NCBI GenBank assembly: GCA_020438245.1
Contig: JAGQUY010000478.1
Location: 1-6,496, forward strand
DNA from: Bacteroidota bacterium
GTDB lineage: Bacteria > CLD3 > SB21
Reading direction: 5' to 3'
DNA: 6,496 nt
Shown: piece by piece, positions 1 to 6,078 of the stretch
Numbering within the stretch: the first letter of the stretch is position 1
How the letters are laid out: each line of letters starts with the position of its first letter
Position numbers and translations under genes: made by a program
The notes under the pieces: model-generated
Seen by the model: only the letters and a program-made list of their open reading frames with translations
Told to the model about the DNA's origin: nothing
Database searches by the model: none

Positions 1-419
1 ACTATCCTGATATGCCGGGCGGCATCCCCATGCTGGAGTTCATAACCATGACGGGACCGATGACCGTTCAGGGGATTCCTGTGCAGCCCATCGTCGTTCA
101 TCATGGACGCCTTCCGATTCATGCGTATCGAATCGGTAACGTGATATATGCGACAGACTGCTCCGGAATTCCGGAAGAATCTTGGCGTCATTTCGAAGGA
201 GTGGAGGTTTTGATTCTGGATTGTCTTCGGCATAGGCCTCACCCAACGCATTTTCATCTTGAGCAGGCTGTGCAAACAGCCCAACGGATTGGCGCGCAAC
301 AAACTTTTTTCACCCACCTGTCGCACGACATGGAACACGAAAGAGTCTCAGCGGATTTGCCTCCCGACATTGCCCTTGCCTACGACGGATTATCCCTTGA
401 ATGTGAGGACCCCAAATGA
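1..419 (+). CDS. MBL-fold metallo-hydrolase, PhnP-like (3' part; 5' end outside window)
   Basis: This is the C-terminal part of a metallo-beta-lactamase-fold hydrolase. The reading frame is open from base 3, with no start context at the first internal Met (position 12), so the gene enters from upstream. About 138 residues are visible. An ATDCSGIP segment (Asp codon 156-158) matches the metal-bridging Asp strand of the fold. A PHPTHFHLEQA segment followed by FFTHLSHDMEH (His codons 315-317 and 324-326) matches the C-terminal His motif of the PhnP/cyclic-phosphate phosphodiesterase-like branch. The diagnostic HxHxDH metal motif would lie upstream and cannot be checked. Known relatives are zinc or manganese hydrolases acting on phosphodiesters in the cytoplasm; the substrate here is unknown. 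The stop codon overlaps the next start (ATGA, 416-419), so the two genes are probably cotranscribed and translationally coupled. Family is fairly certain, precise function is not. Confidence 0.85.
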   Translation, partial: YPDMPGGIPMLEFITMTGPMTVQGIPVQPIVVHHGRLPIHAYRIGNVIYATDCSGIPEESWRHFEGVEVLILDCLRHRPHPTHFHLEQAVQTAQRIGAQQTFFTHLSHDMEHERVSADLPPDIALAYDGLSLECEDPK

Positions 420-2671
420 AAAACGCGGCCAAATTTCTTGTTATCAGTTTGTTTGCTGTACTGATCGGCGGTTGCGCATTTTTCAACACGTATTATCATG
501 CCCGCAAGTCTTACAACGCAGGTATTCTTTCAATCAAAAAATCGAGGGAACAGGCCCAGGCGGCTGTCAGCAACAAGGACGTATCCCCCGATCGGTTCTC
601 CCTCGAAGCGGGTCCGCTGCCCACAGATGCCAAAAACGCGTTCGACATCGCCATCGAAAAAGCGAACAAGGTCATCGTATTGCATCCGGGAAGCGGTTGG
701 GTTGAAAACGCAATTCTGCTCAGCGGTAAGGCACAATACTTACGCGGCCAGAGCAGTGATCTTTTTGATGCGCGAAACCGTTTTGAAGTGTTCCTGAGCA
801 AATATCCTGAAAGCAAATACGCTGCAGAGGCCCGTCTCTGGTACGGAAAGACGTTATGGAGAATGAATTTGGTAGCTCAAGCCATTTCTGAACTTGAACA
901 GATTACCTCCGGCAAGACAGACGACAAAATAGCGGCGCAGGCTATGATTACTTTGGGAGACATTGAATGGCAACGCGGCAGTTTTGATCGCGCGGCAAAG
1001 CAGTATACCAGGGCGGCGGCTTTGTCCAGACATGCACCAGACCGAAAGGAGGCCCTCTACAAAGCGTCTTATGCGTATTACTCCACTCACGACCTGGCAT
1101 CTGCCATTTTCTATATGGATCAACTGGTACGAATGGATCTGGAGTTCCAGGAAAAATTTGATGCTCAGTTTATGAGAGCCCGAATGCTTAAAGAGAAGGG
1201 TGAATATGATTCAGCCATTAGAATTCTGGATCGTCTGCTTGGAAATCCGAAATATGGAAATCTTTTTGTTCGAGCGGAGTATGAAATTGGAGATATTTTA
1301 CGGCTACAAGGAAGAAATGAAGCGGCAAAATCACAGCTACTGCACGTCATCACGACCTACAATAACTCTGCATTTGTCGGCGATTGCTATTATACACTTG
1401 GTTTGATGTATGACGATCCCGTGCTTGCGGGAGTGGACGGTTTTTCAGCGGATCCGGAATTGGCGCTCAAGTTTTTTCAGACTGTTAAGACACGCTACGG
1501 TTCATCGACTTTCTTTCCTGAAGCGATCTCTCGCGTAGATCGAGCCATCACGTTATCCACCTATCATCACGCGATAACGACCGACGAGACACTCCTTCTT
1601 TCAGTACAAGCGCGAATGATCGATACTACCAACACGCTTCAGGCCTTTTGGCCGAGCTTGTTTTCCGTATCCGATACAGCTGACTTGCAAGATCAGTTGC
1701 CGACATCCGAAGCAAACTCCGACCCCATGACAGGCATCTATCGTTCACGTCTTTCTTCACCGGAAAAAGACGAGAAACAATCCTGGTCCGAGCAGTTTTT
1801 TCTCTCTTTACGTGACCTTACGAATCAGGACAGCCTGCGGCAACGGGAGACTTTCTTGTTGAATCGTATTCAAACAGACTATGCTCTGCTGGCCGACTAT
1901 TTTTATTACGAATTGGCAGAGTTGGACTCTGCCTATGCCTACTATGCTCACCTGGCTGAGAATACGAAAGATAAGTACAGGGAGTACGCTCTTTATGGAA
2001 TCGCAAGGGTCATGCAAAAGAAAAATCACCCTGAGTATTTGAGTTTTTTCAAGAACGCATTGGACGAATTTCCAAACGGTTCTCTAGCGCCCATTGGACG
2101 CCGTGTGTTGGGAATGCCACAAGAAAACAATTCGCCCGAGGCAAGACTGGAAGCCGCGGAATCGATGGCCTTGATTGAAAACGACTATGAATCAGCAGAA
2201 CGTATGTATCTGCAGGTTGCACTTGATGACACCTCCGAATATCGCTGGCGTGCACTTTATGCCCTGGGTTGGTTGAACGAGCGAAAATTAGATCGAACCG
2301 AAGCCGCCTTCAGATACTACCAGACCTTGATCTATGCAAAGCCTCAATCGCAGTTTGCCCAACAGGTCCGCTCAAAGTGTGAAGCGTTTGCGAAGAAAAA
2401 TCAGTTGTCACCCGATTCGCTGGTTAAGTTCGTCGATACCCGTTTCGTAACTATTCGAAAACCATCCGTTGTACAGAGCACCCCCGCCGTTTCCGATTCG
2501 GCCAGAATACCATCGATGGCAGACACTGCCAAGGTCATCGATTCTGATTCGGAATTCAAACGCCGAGGTCGTGTTCCACTGGAGAAAGACGGAGAAATAC
2601 GTAAGTCCAAGAATATTAAAGGAACAAGAACAACTTCAGATGAAAAAGAAGTTATCAAAGAAGACGATTAG
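416..2671 (+). CDS. Large TPR-repeat lipoprotein of unknown function
   Basis: This 751-aa protein has a type II signal peptide: basic MKNAAK, a hydrophobic stretch, then lipobox LIGGC with Cys20 as lipidation site. An aromatic-rich segment, AFFNTYYHARKSYNAG, follows directly. Helical TPR-like repeats are recognisable around residues 75-90, 117-165, 172-203, 212-240, 247-275, 284-316, 320-360, 490-532 and 577-655. A less regular stretch (about 375-480, Ser/Thr/Asp-rich) divides the two TPR blocks. The tail (about 680-751) is low-complexity and highly charged. TPR lipoproteins usually act as periplasmic scaffolds in outer-membrane or cell-wall assembly (BamD and YbgF/CpoB are examples), but no specific ortholog is recognised. 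The ATG at 416 is preceded by a good Shine-Dalgarno (GAGGA, 405-409, 6-nt spacer) and overlaps the upstream stop. The end overlaps rlpA by 32 nt. Placement beside rlpA suggests an envelope role; this is inference. Confidence 0.9.
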   Translation: MKNAAKFLVISLFAVLIGGCAFFNTYYHARKSYNAGILSIKKSREQAQAAVSNKDVSPDRFSLEAGPLPTDAKNAFDIAIEKANKVIVLHPGSGWVENAILLSGKAQYLRGQSSDLFDARNRFEVFLSKYPESKYAAEARLWYGKTLWRMNLVAQAISELEQITSGKTDDKIAAQAMITLGDIEWQRGSFDRAAKQYTRAAALSRHAPDRKEALYKASYAYYSTHDLASAIFYMDQLVRMDLEFQEKFDAQFMRARMLKEKGEYDSAIRILDRLLGNPKYGNLFVRAEYEIGDILRLQGRNEAAKSQLLHVITTYNNSAFVGDCYYTLGLMYDDPVLAGVDGFSADPELALKFFQTVKTRYGSSTFFPEAISRVDRAITLSTYHHAITTDETLLLSVQARMIDTTNTLQAFWPSLFSVSDTADLQDQLPTSEANSDPMTGIYRSRLSSPEKDEKQSWSEQFFLSLRDLTNQDSLRQRETFLLNRIQTDYALLADYFYYELAELDSAYAYYAHLAENTKDKYREYALYGIARVMQKKNHPEYLSFFKNALDEFPNGSLAPIGRRVLGMPQENNSPEARLEAAESMALIENDYESAERMYLQVALDDTSEYRWRALYALGWLNERKLDRTEAAFRYYQTLIYAKPQSQFAQQVRSKCEAFAKKNQLSPDSLVKFVDTRFVTIRKPSVVQSTPAVSDSARIPSMADTAKVIDSDSEFKRRGRVPLEKDGEIRKSKNIKGTRTTSDEKEVIKEDD

Positions 2672-3083
2672 GCTCCTGCCATTGTTTTTTCTGATGCTGG
2701 CCGCATGTCGCCCGGCACCGCTGTATCAGCCTGAAGTAATGGTTCGAGGAAAATCCAATCCTTCAGCGCCTGTATTGAAATCCATCGTGGGGGAAGCAAG
2801 CTACTATGCGCACAAGTTTCACGGCCGAAAGACCGCCAACGGAGAAACGTTCAACATGAATGATCTGACGGCTGCTCATAAAACATTGCCCTTTGGTACC
2901 ATCGTTCGCGTAACCAACCTTGGTAATAACCGTTCCGTGCAGGTTAGAATCAACGACCGAGGCCCGTTTGTTCGAAACCGTATTATCGACCTTTCCCTCG
3001 CTGCCGCCAAGGAAATCGATATGCTCAAAAGCGGGACGGCCAAGGTTCGTATCGATGTAATACGATGGGGCGGCTCCAATTGA
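2640..3083 (+). CDS. rlpA: RlpA-like septal/cell-wall lipoprotein (double-psi beta-barrel, no SPOR domain)
   Basis: RlpA proteins are outer-membrane lipoproteins; the Pseudomonas aeruginosa member is a lytic transglycosylase that cuts peptidoglycan strands lacking stem peptides at the septum. From the ATG at 2640 the protein is 147 aa: lysine-rich n-region, hydrophobic core, lipobox LAAC with Cys23, short linker, then a double-psi beta-barrel at about 48-142. Hallmarks are GEASYYAHKFHGRKTANGE, AAHKTLPFGT and RINDRGPF. E69, H80 and D106 fall where the catalytic-region Glu, His and Asp of RlpA are expected. It ends right after the barrel, so the C-terminal SPOR domain of many RlpA proteins is absent. 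The frame stays open upstream to 2469, but only the 2640 start puts a proper signal peptide at the N-terminus. It begins inside the TPR gene (32-nt overlap); the nearest purine-rich site, AAAGGA at 2618-2623, is distant (16 nt), which favours translational coupling. Confidence 0.92.
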   Translation: MKKKLSKKTIRLLPLFFLMLAACRPAPLYQPEVMVRGKSNPSAPVLKSIVGEASYYAHKFHGRKTANGETFNMNDLTAAHKTLPFGTIVRVTNLGNNRSVQVRINDRGPFVRNRIIDLSLAAAKEIDMLKSGTAKVRIDVIRWGGSN

Positions 3084-3112
3084 ACTTGCTTTGACGTGAT
3101 TCCGTCCGTACA

Positions 3113-4045
3113 TTGATTCGTATGACGGCGGTAACCTTGCGTTCATTGATAGACCAGTTTCTTAACTACCTGACAGTAGAACGTAACTATTCCAAGAATA
3201 CAACTCTCGCTTATAAGCAGGATTTACAAGAGTTTAGCGACTTCGTAGAACGTAGGTTCGATGCCGCCAATTTTCCCGTCAGTGAAATTACCCGCTCTGA
3301 AATTCGATCCTTTCTCAGTCAATTGATCAAAGAGCAGTACGCGCGTAAGAGCATGGCACGAAAACTTGCCGCCGTCAAATCCCTCTTCAAGTATCTAATC
3401 AAGACCGGGATTCTCGAAGTCAACCCGGCGAGGCTCATTCAGACTCCAAAGTACGAGAAGAGGATGCCCACCTTCCTCACACAGGATCAAATGACTGCTA
3501 TGTTTGATTTGATGGATTTATCTCAGCCTTCTGATCATCGGGACAGGGCCATTCTTGAGCTCTTTTACAGCACCGGAATCCGTGTAAGCGAACTGGTAAG
3601 TCTGAATCTCTTTGATGTCAATTTGAACAATCAAACGGTGCGGGTCACTGGAAAAGGGAACAAAGAAAGAGTTGTACCTGTTGGCGAAATGGCCCTTCGG
3701 TCTTTGCAGACGTATCAACGGTCCAGATTAGAAGTACCGGCCGATGGCACCGTCCATGACGCGGATGCCCTTTTTCTCACTGCTCGGGGTAAGCGTATAA
3801 CGGTACTTGCCGTGCAACGACTGGTTCGAAAAACGCTGGCCCGGGTATCTGATGCAAAGAAACTGAGCCCCCATGTCCTCCGGCACTCGTTTGCAACGCA
3901 CATGCTTGACAACGGAGCAGACATGCTTGCCGTGAAGGAGTTGCTTGGTCATGCCAATCTCTCCACCACGCAAGTGTATACGCATGTTACCGTAGATCGT
4001 CTCAAGAACGCATATGATAAGGCTCATCCACGAGCCGGAAAATAA
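3113..4045 (+). CDS. xerC: Tyrosine recombinase XerC-type (chromosome dimer resolution)
   Basis: Xer recombinases resolve chromosome dimers at dif during division, usually as a XerC/XerD pair. The 310-aa length fits the family. An N-terminal SAM-like DNA-binding domain covers about 10-95 (LTVERNYSKNTTLAYKQDL) and the catalytic domain about 118-295. The active-site set is complete: R157 in STGIRVSEL, K181 in TGKGNKER, H254 and R257 in SPHVLRHSF, H280 in LLGHANLSTT, and nucleophile Y289 in VYTHV. The ending VDRLKNAYDKAHPRA is typical of housekeeping XerC/XerD rather than phage integrases. The start is uncertain: TTG at 3113 (310 aa) or ATG at 3122 (307 aa); neither has a clear Shine-Dalgarno. 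It follows rlpA by 29 nt and precedes hpf by 33 nt, so an operon is likely. XerC versus XerD cannot be settled without a tree, and no dif-like site is seen in the window. Confidence 0.93.
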   Translation: MIRMTAVTLRSLIDQFLNYLTVERNYSKNTTLAYKQDLQEFSDFVERRFDAANFPVSEITRSEIRSFLSQLIKEQYARKSMARKLAAVKSLFKYLIKTGILEVNPARLIQTPKYEKRMPTFLTQDQMTAMFDLMDLSQPSDHRDRAILELFYSTGIRVSELVSLNLFDVNLNNQTVRVTGKGNKERVVPVGEMALRSLQTYQRSRLEVPADGTVHDADALFLTARGKRITVLAVQRLVRKTLARVSDAKKLSPHVLRHSFATHMLDNGADMLAVKELLGHANLSTTQVYTHVTVDRLKNAYDKAHPRAGK

Positions 4046-4072
4046 CCTCACTGGCAACCTTACGTTGAGGAG
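4046..4072 (+). promoter_or_regulatory. hpf Shine-Dalgarno with a facing complementary CCTCA
   Basis: The ribosome binding site GAGGAG (4067-4072) lies 6 nt before the hpf ATG and is the strongest in the window along with that of the TPR gene. It fixes the hpf start. Immediately after the xerC stop, CCTCA (4046-4050) is the reverse complement of TGAGG (4066-4070), giving a possible 5-bp stem with a 15-nt loop that would cover the Shine-Dalgarno. The binding site itself is clear; the hairpin is short and may be coincidence. Confidence 0.6.
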
Positions 4073-4078
4073 CGTCGC

Positions 4079-4408
4079 ATGAAAATCCGAATTACTGCCC
4101 GTCACGAAAAACTCTCTCCTAGGGTCAAACAGTATCTGGAAGAAAAACTGGAACGGTTGGAACGCTACTATGATCGGATAGTGGATTGTGAAACGGTATT
4201 TGAACGGGTAAAAAGCAGCGAGAAGGTGGAAATAAAAATAAGAGTCTATGGAACTCTTCTGGTCGCAAAGGCATCGAGTACCGACGTGACCAAGGCCATC
4301 GATACAGCGATCGACAAATTGGAGCGTCAACTGAAGAAGTTCAAAGATAAGATAAAATCCAAACCACACGTTCGAATGACCGAATCGCTTGCAGAAGTTG
4401 AAGAATAA
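4079..4408 (+). CDS. hpf: Ribosome hibernation promoting factor, short form (HPF/RaiA family)
   Basis: HPF/RaiA proteins bind the 30S decoding region in stationary phase or stress, block mRNA and tRNA binding, and preserve inactive ribosomes. This 109-aa protein shows the beta-alpha-beta-beta-beta-alpha pattern: MKIRITARHEKLSPRVKQYL at the start, the lysine-rich helix EEKLERLERYYDRI, strands around 35-65 (ETVFERVKSSEKVEIKIRV), and a final basic helix TKAIDTAIDKLERQLKKFKD at 71-90. The protein then ends in a short acidic tail, so the C-terminal dimerisation domain of long HPF is absent. By itself such a protein would not be expected to dimerise ribosomes the way long HPF does. The gene follows xerC by 33 nt; xerC-hpf adjacency is recalled from Bacteroidota genomes. 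It is the last gene before a strong terminator. Confidence 0.93.
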   Translation: MKIRITARHEKLSPRVKQYLEEKLERLERYYDRIVDCETVFERVKSSEKVEIKIRVYGTLLVAKASSTDVTKAIDTAIDKLERQLKKFKDKIKSKPHVRMTESLAEVEE

Positions 4409-4411
4409 TTG

Positions 4412-4439
4412 TTGAATCTGGTCGGCAACTTCCTAAATT
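4412..4439 (+). promoter_or_regulatory. Candidate sigma-70-like promoter for the kinase-rlmD unit
   Basis: TTGAAT (4412-4417) and TAAATT (4434-4439) are separated by 16 nt and each match 4 of 6 positions of the classical -35 and -10 boxes. Transcription would start near 4446, inside the left arm of the terminator that follows. Only 18 nt separate that terminator from the kinase start, so a downstream promoter has no room. The match is weak, and some FCB phyla use a different housekeeping consensus, so this is a candidate only. Confidence 0.25.
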
Positions 4440-4440
4440 C

Positions 4441-4473
4441 AATAGGTCAGAGTTTCTCTGACCTATTTTTTTT
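4441..4473 (+). terminator. Strong intrinsic terminator after hpf
   Basis: AATAGGTCAGAG (4441-4452) and CTCTGACCTATT (4456-4467) form a perfect 12-bp stem closed by a TTT loop. The right arm ends in an unbroken run of eight T (4466-4473). It lies 32 nt after the hpf stop and should end the transcript coming from the MBL-TPR-rlpA-xerC-hpf unit. The stem is symmetric, but on the reverse strand it is followed by GAATTTAGG rather than a T tract, so it is oriented for + strand termination. Confidence 0.95.
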
Positions 4474-4491
4474 CACACCACACCTGTTTCA

Positions 4492-6078
4492 ATGGAAAAA
4501 CTGACCCAAAGCTACGTGGATCTCAAACAAATTGGCGCCGGGGGCATGGCCACGGTATTTGTTGGACTGCATCCGTCGCTCAATCGTCTCGTTGCCATTA
4601 AAGTGGTTAAGGGAGACAATAAAGATAAAATCAAACGTTTTGAACGAGAGGCCATGATATCCGCCTCGATGAAACAGGACAATTTGCCTACCATATTTGA
4701 CTACTTCATGGACAGCCAAGGCACTCATTACCTTGTTATGGAGTATGTGGAAGGAATTGATGTCAGCGAGATCGTCAAGAAGCGGGGCCCGATACCTCCC
4801 CCCATTGTCGCAATGATCGTGCGGGAGGCGGCAAGGGGTCTTGAACACATGCATGAATTGGGTGTTATTCACCGTGACATAAAACCCAGCAATGTGCGTC
4901 TTGGAAAAAATGGTCATGTAAAGCTGATGGACTTTGGAATTGCAAAACAGGAGTCCGACGACCAGCAAAAGAACCTTACACACACCGGAATCATCATCGG
5001 CACTCCATCGTACATGTCTCCCGAGCAGGCGGCTGGGGATCGACTTACCATGCAGACGGATATTTTCAGTCTTGGCACGATGATGTACGAAATGCTGACC
5101 GGCCGAAAACCGTTTCATGCGGATAACAATATGACCCTTATCACGCTGATCGCCCAAGGCCGATTCGAATCATTGTATCACTCCGACGCGCATTTACCGC
5201 CTGCCATTATTGAAATCGTACACAAGGCCATGGCCAAGAGCCAGCGCGTTCGTTATCATTCAGCCGGGTTGTTGATCAAGGACATCAATAGTTATCTGCG
5301 GAATATGTCGCAATCGCAAATGACCGAGGTCTTGACTGAGTTTCATCAGGCAGTACGCGATCCCGAAAAACCCGATCTGAAGAAATTCAATCTCAAGCTT
5401 TCTCCGGAAACGGTAACACCGACCGTCAGCATGCCAACGTCGGGGCCGGCGACCGCTCAAAAATCTTTTCTCCGGAGTTTTGTCTGGATGGGGCTGGCTG
5501 TTTCGGCCTTTCTTATAGGATGGTTGACTCTGGCCCTGCACTCGCCGGCATCTCCAAACGACTTGGATTACGGCCGCGTACGTTTGTGGCTCAGTACTCA
5601 ACGCAGTGAGCTGCTCAAGCAAGCCAGAATTTTCGTCAATGAGACGGAAATTCCAAATGTATCTTCTCAAAATGCGGTCTTCCTCAGTTGTTTTCAGGCG
5701 GGTAATAACGTCATGCGGGTTGAGTTTCCAGGCGTTCCAAGCGACCAGGCTTTTCATTTTGATCTGACCGACAGCCGCGATACCGCAACGTTTGTAGTAG
5801 ATCTTGACAAAGCACTTGCGCGCGGAGCTGCTGCTTCGGACAACCGGCGACTGGGCTTTCTTGTAACCAGTGAACCTGCCGGTGCCGCGGTTTACGTAAA
5901 CACCGATACGAAATCTCCGCTGGGCACAACCCCGCTATTCCAATCCTGGCAGAGCCAGAAAGGCTCTGTCCAGCGAATCATCATCAAAAAGACCGGATTT
6001 ATTTCTTCGCAGATCAATCGCCCTTTCGAAAACTCCGGTTATCAATCCTTACATGTGATACTCAAACCCGATCGATGA
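4492..6078 (+). CDS. Transmembrane Hanks-type Ser/Thr protein kinase with extracytoplasmic PEGA domain
   Basis: A 528-aa PknB-like kinase that phosphorylates Ser/Thr on cytoplasmic proteins and probably senses an envelope signal. The kinase domain (about 8-270) is complete: glycine loop IGAGGMATVFVG (14-25), VAIK Lys37, helix-C Glu53, HRD at 127-129 in VIHRDIKPSN with K131 and N134, DFG at 147-149, an activation loop with T163 and T165, then GTPSYMSPEQ (E178). It should be active. A juxtamembrane linker (about 270-325) leads to one membrane span at about 329-349 (FVWMGLAVSAFLIGWLTLAL). Outside lies a beta-rich segment (358-440) and then a PEGA domain at about 453-526 (GFLVTSEPAGAAVYVN, IIIKKTGF). 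The start has no recognisable Shine-Dalgarno, but the glycine loop sits at the usual distance from it. The stop overlaps the rlmD start (ATGA). Ligand and substrates are unknown. Confidence 0.93.
   Translation: MEKLTQSYVDLKQIGAGGMATVFVGLHPSLNRLVAIKVVKGDNKDKIKRFEREAMISASMKQDNLPTIFDYFMDSQGTHYLVMEYVEGIDVSEIVKKRGPIPPPIVAMIVREAARGLEHMHELGVIHRDIKPSNVRLGKNGHVKLMDFGIAKQESDDQQKNLTHTGIIIGTPSYMSPEQAAGDRLTMQTDIFSLGTMMYEMLTGRKPFHADNNMTLITLIAQGRFESLYHSDAHLPPAIIEIVHKAMAKSQRVRYHSAGLLIKDINSYLRNMSQSQMTEVLTEFHQAVRDPEKPDLKKFNLKLSPETVTPTVSMPTSGPATAQKSFLRSFVWMGLAVSAFLIGWLTLALHSPASPNDLDYGRVRLWLSTQRSELLKQARIFVNETEIPNVSSQNAVFLSCFQAGNNVMRVEFPGVPSDQAFHFDLTDSRDTATFVVDLDKALARGAAASDNRRLGFLVTSEPAGAAVYVNTDTKSPLGTTPLFQSWQSQKGSVQRIIIKKTGFISSQINRPFENSGYQSLHVILKPDR

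Noticed and set aside
2469..2639. Upstream in-frame extension of rlpA starting at 2469
   Set aside because: It would put 57 extra residues before a clear type II signal peptide and overlap the TPR gene by about 200 nt. The start at 2640 gives a normal lipoprotein N-terminus.
3086..3114. Possible promoter before xerC: TTGCTT (3086) and TACATT (3109) with 17-nt spacing
   Set aside because: Both boxes are weak, and transcription would start at or after the xerC start codon. Cotranscription from rlpA across a 29-nt gap explains expression more simply.
2763..3146. 127-codon open frame on the minus strand over rlpA
   Set aside because: It is antisense to the double-psi barrel with no family resemblance; rlpA is clearly the real gene.
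3113..4045. The tyrosine recombinase as integrase of a mobile element
   Set aside because: The length, complete motif set, VDRLKNAYDKAHPRA ending and position within a housekeeping operon fit chromosomal Xer. No attachment repeats, tRNA target or cargo genes are present.
3728..4369. 213-codon open frame on the minus strand spanning xerC and hpf
   Set aside because: It runs antisense through two conserved genes and their spacer, with no ribosome binding site or recognisable family. Both sense-strand genes are complete with intact motifs.
4409..4491. tRNA gene or small RNA gene after hpf
   Set aside because: No cloverleaf, T-loop sequence or CCA end can be found in this 83-nt spacer. Its only clear structure is the intrinsic terminator.
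4489..5157. 222-codon open frame on the minus strand across the kinase gene
   Set aside because: It is entirely antisense to the conserved kinase domain, its translation is Cys/His-rich without any recognisable domain, and the opposite frame has every kinase motif. It is a coding shadow.
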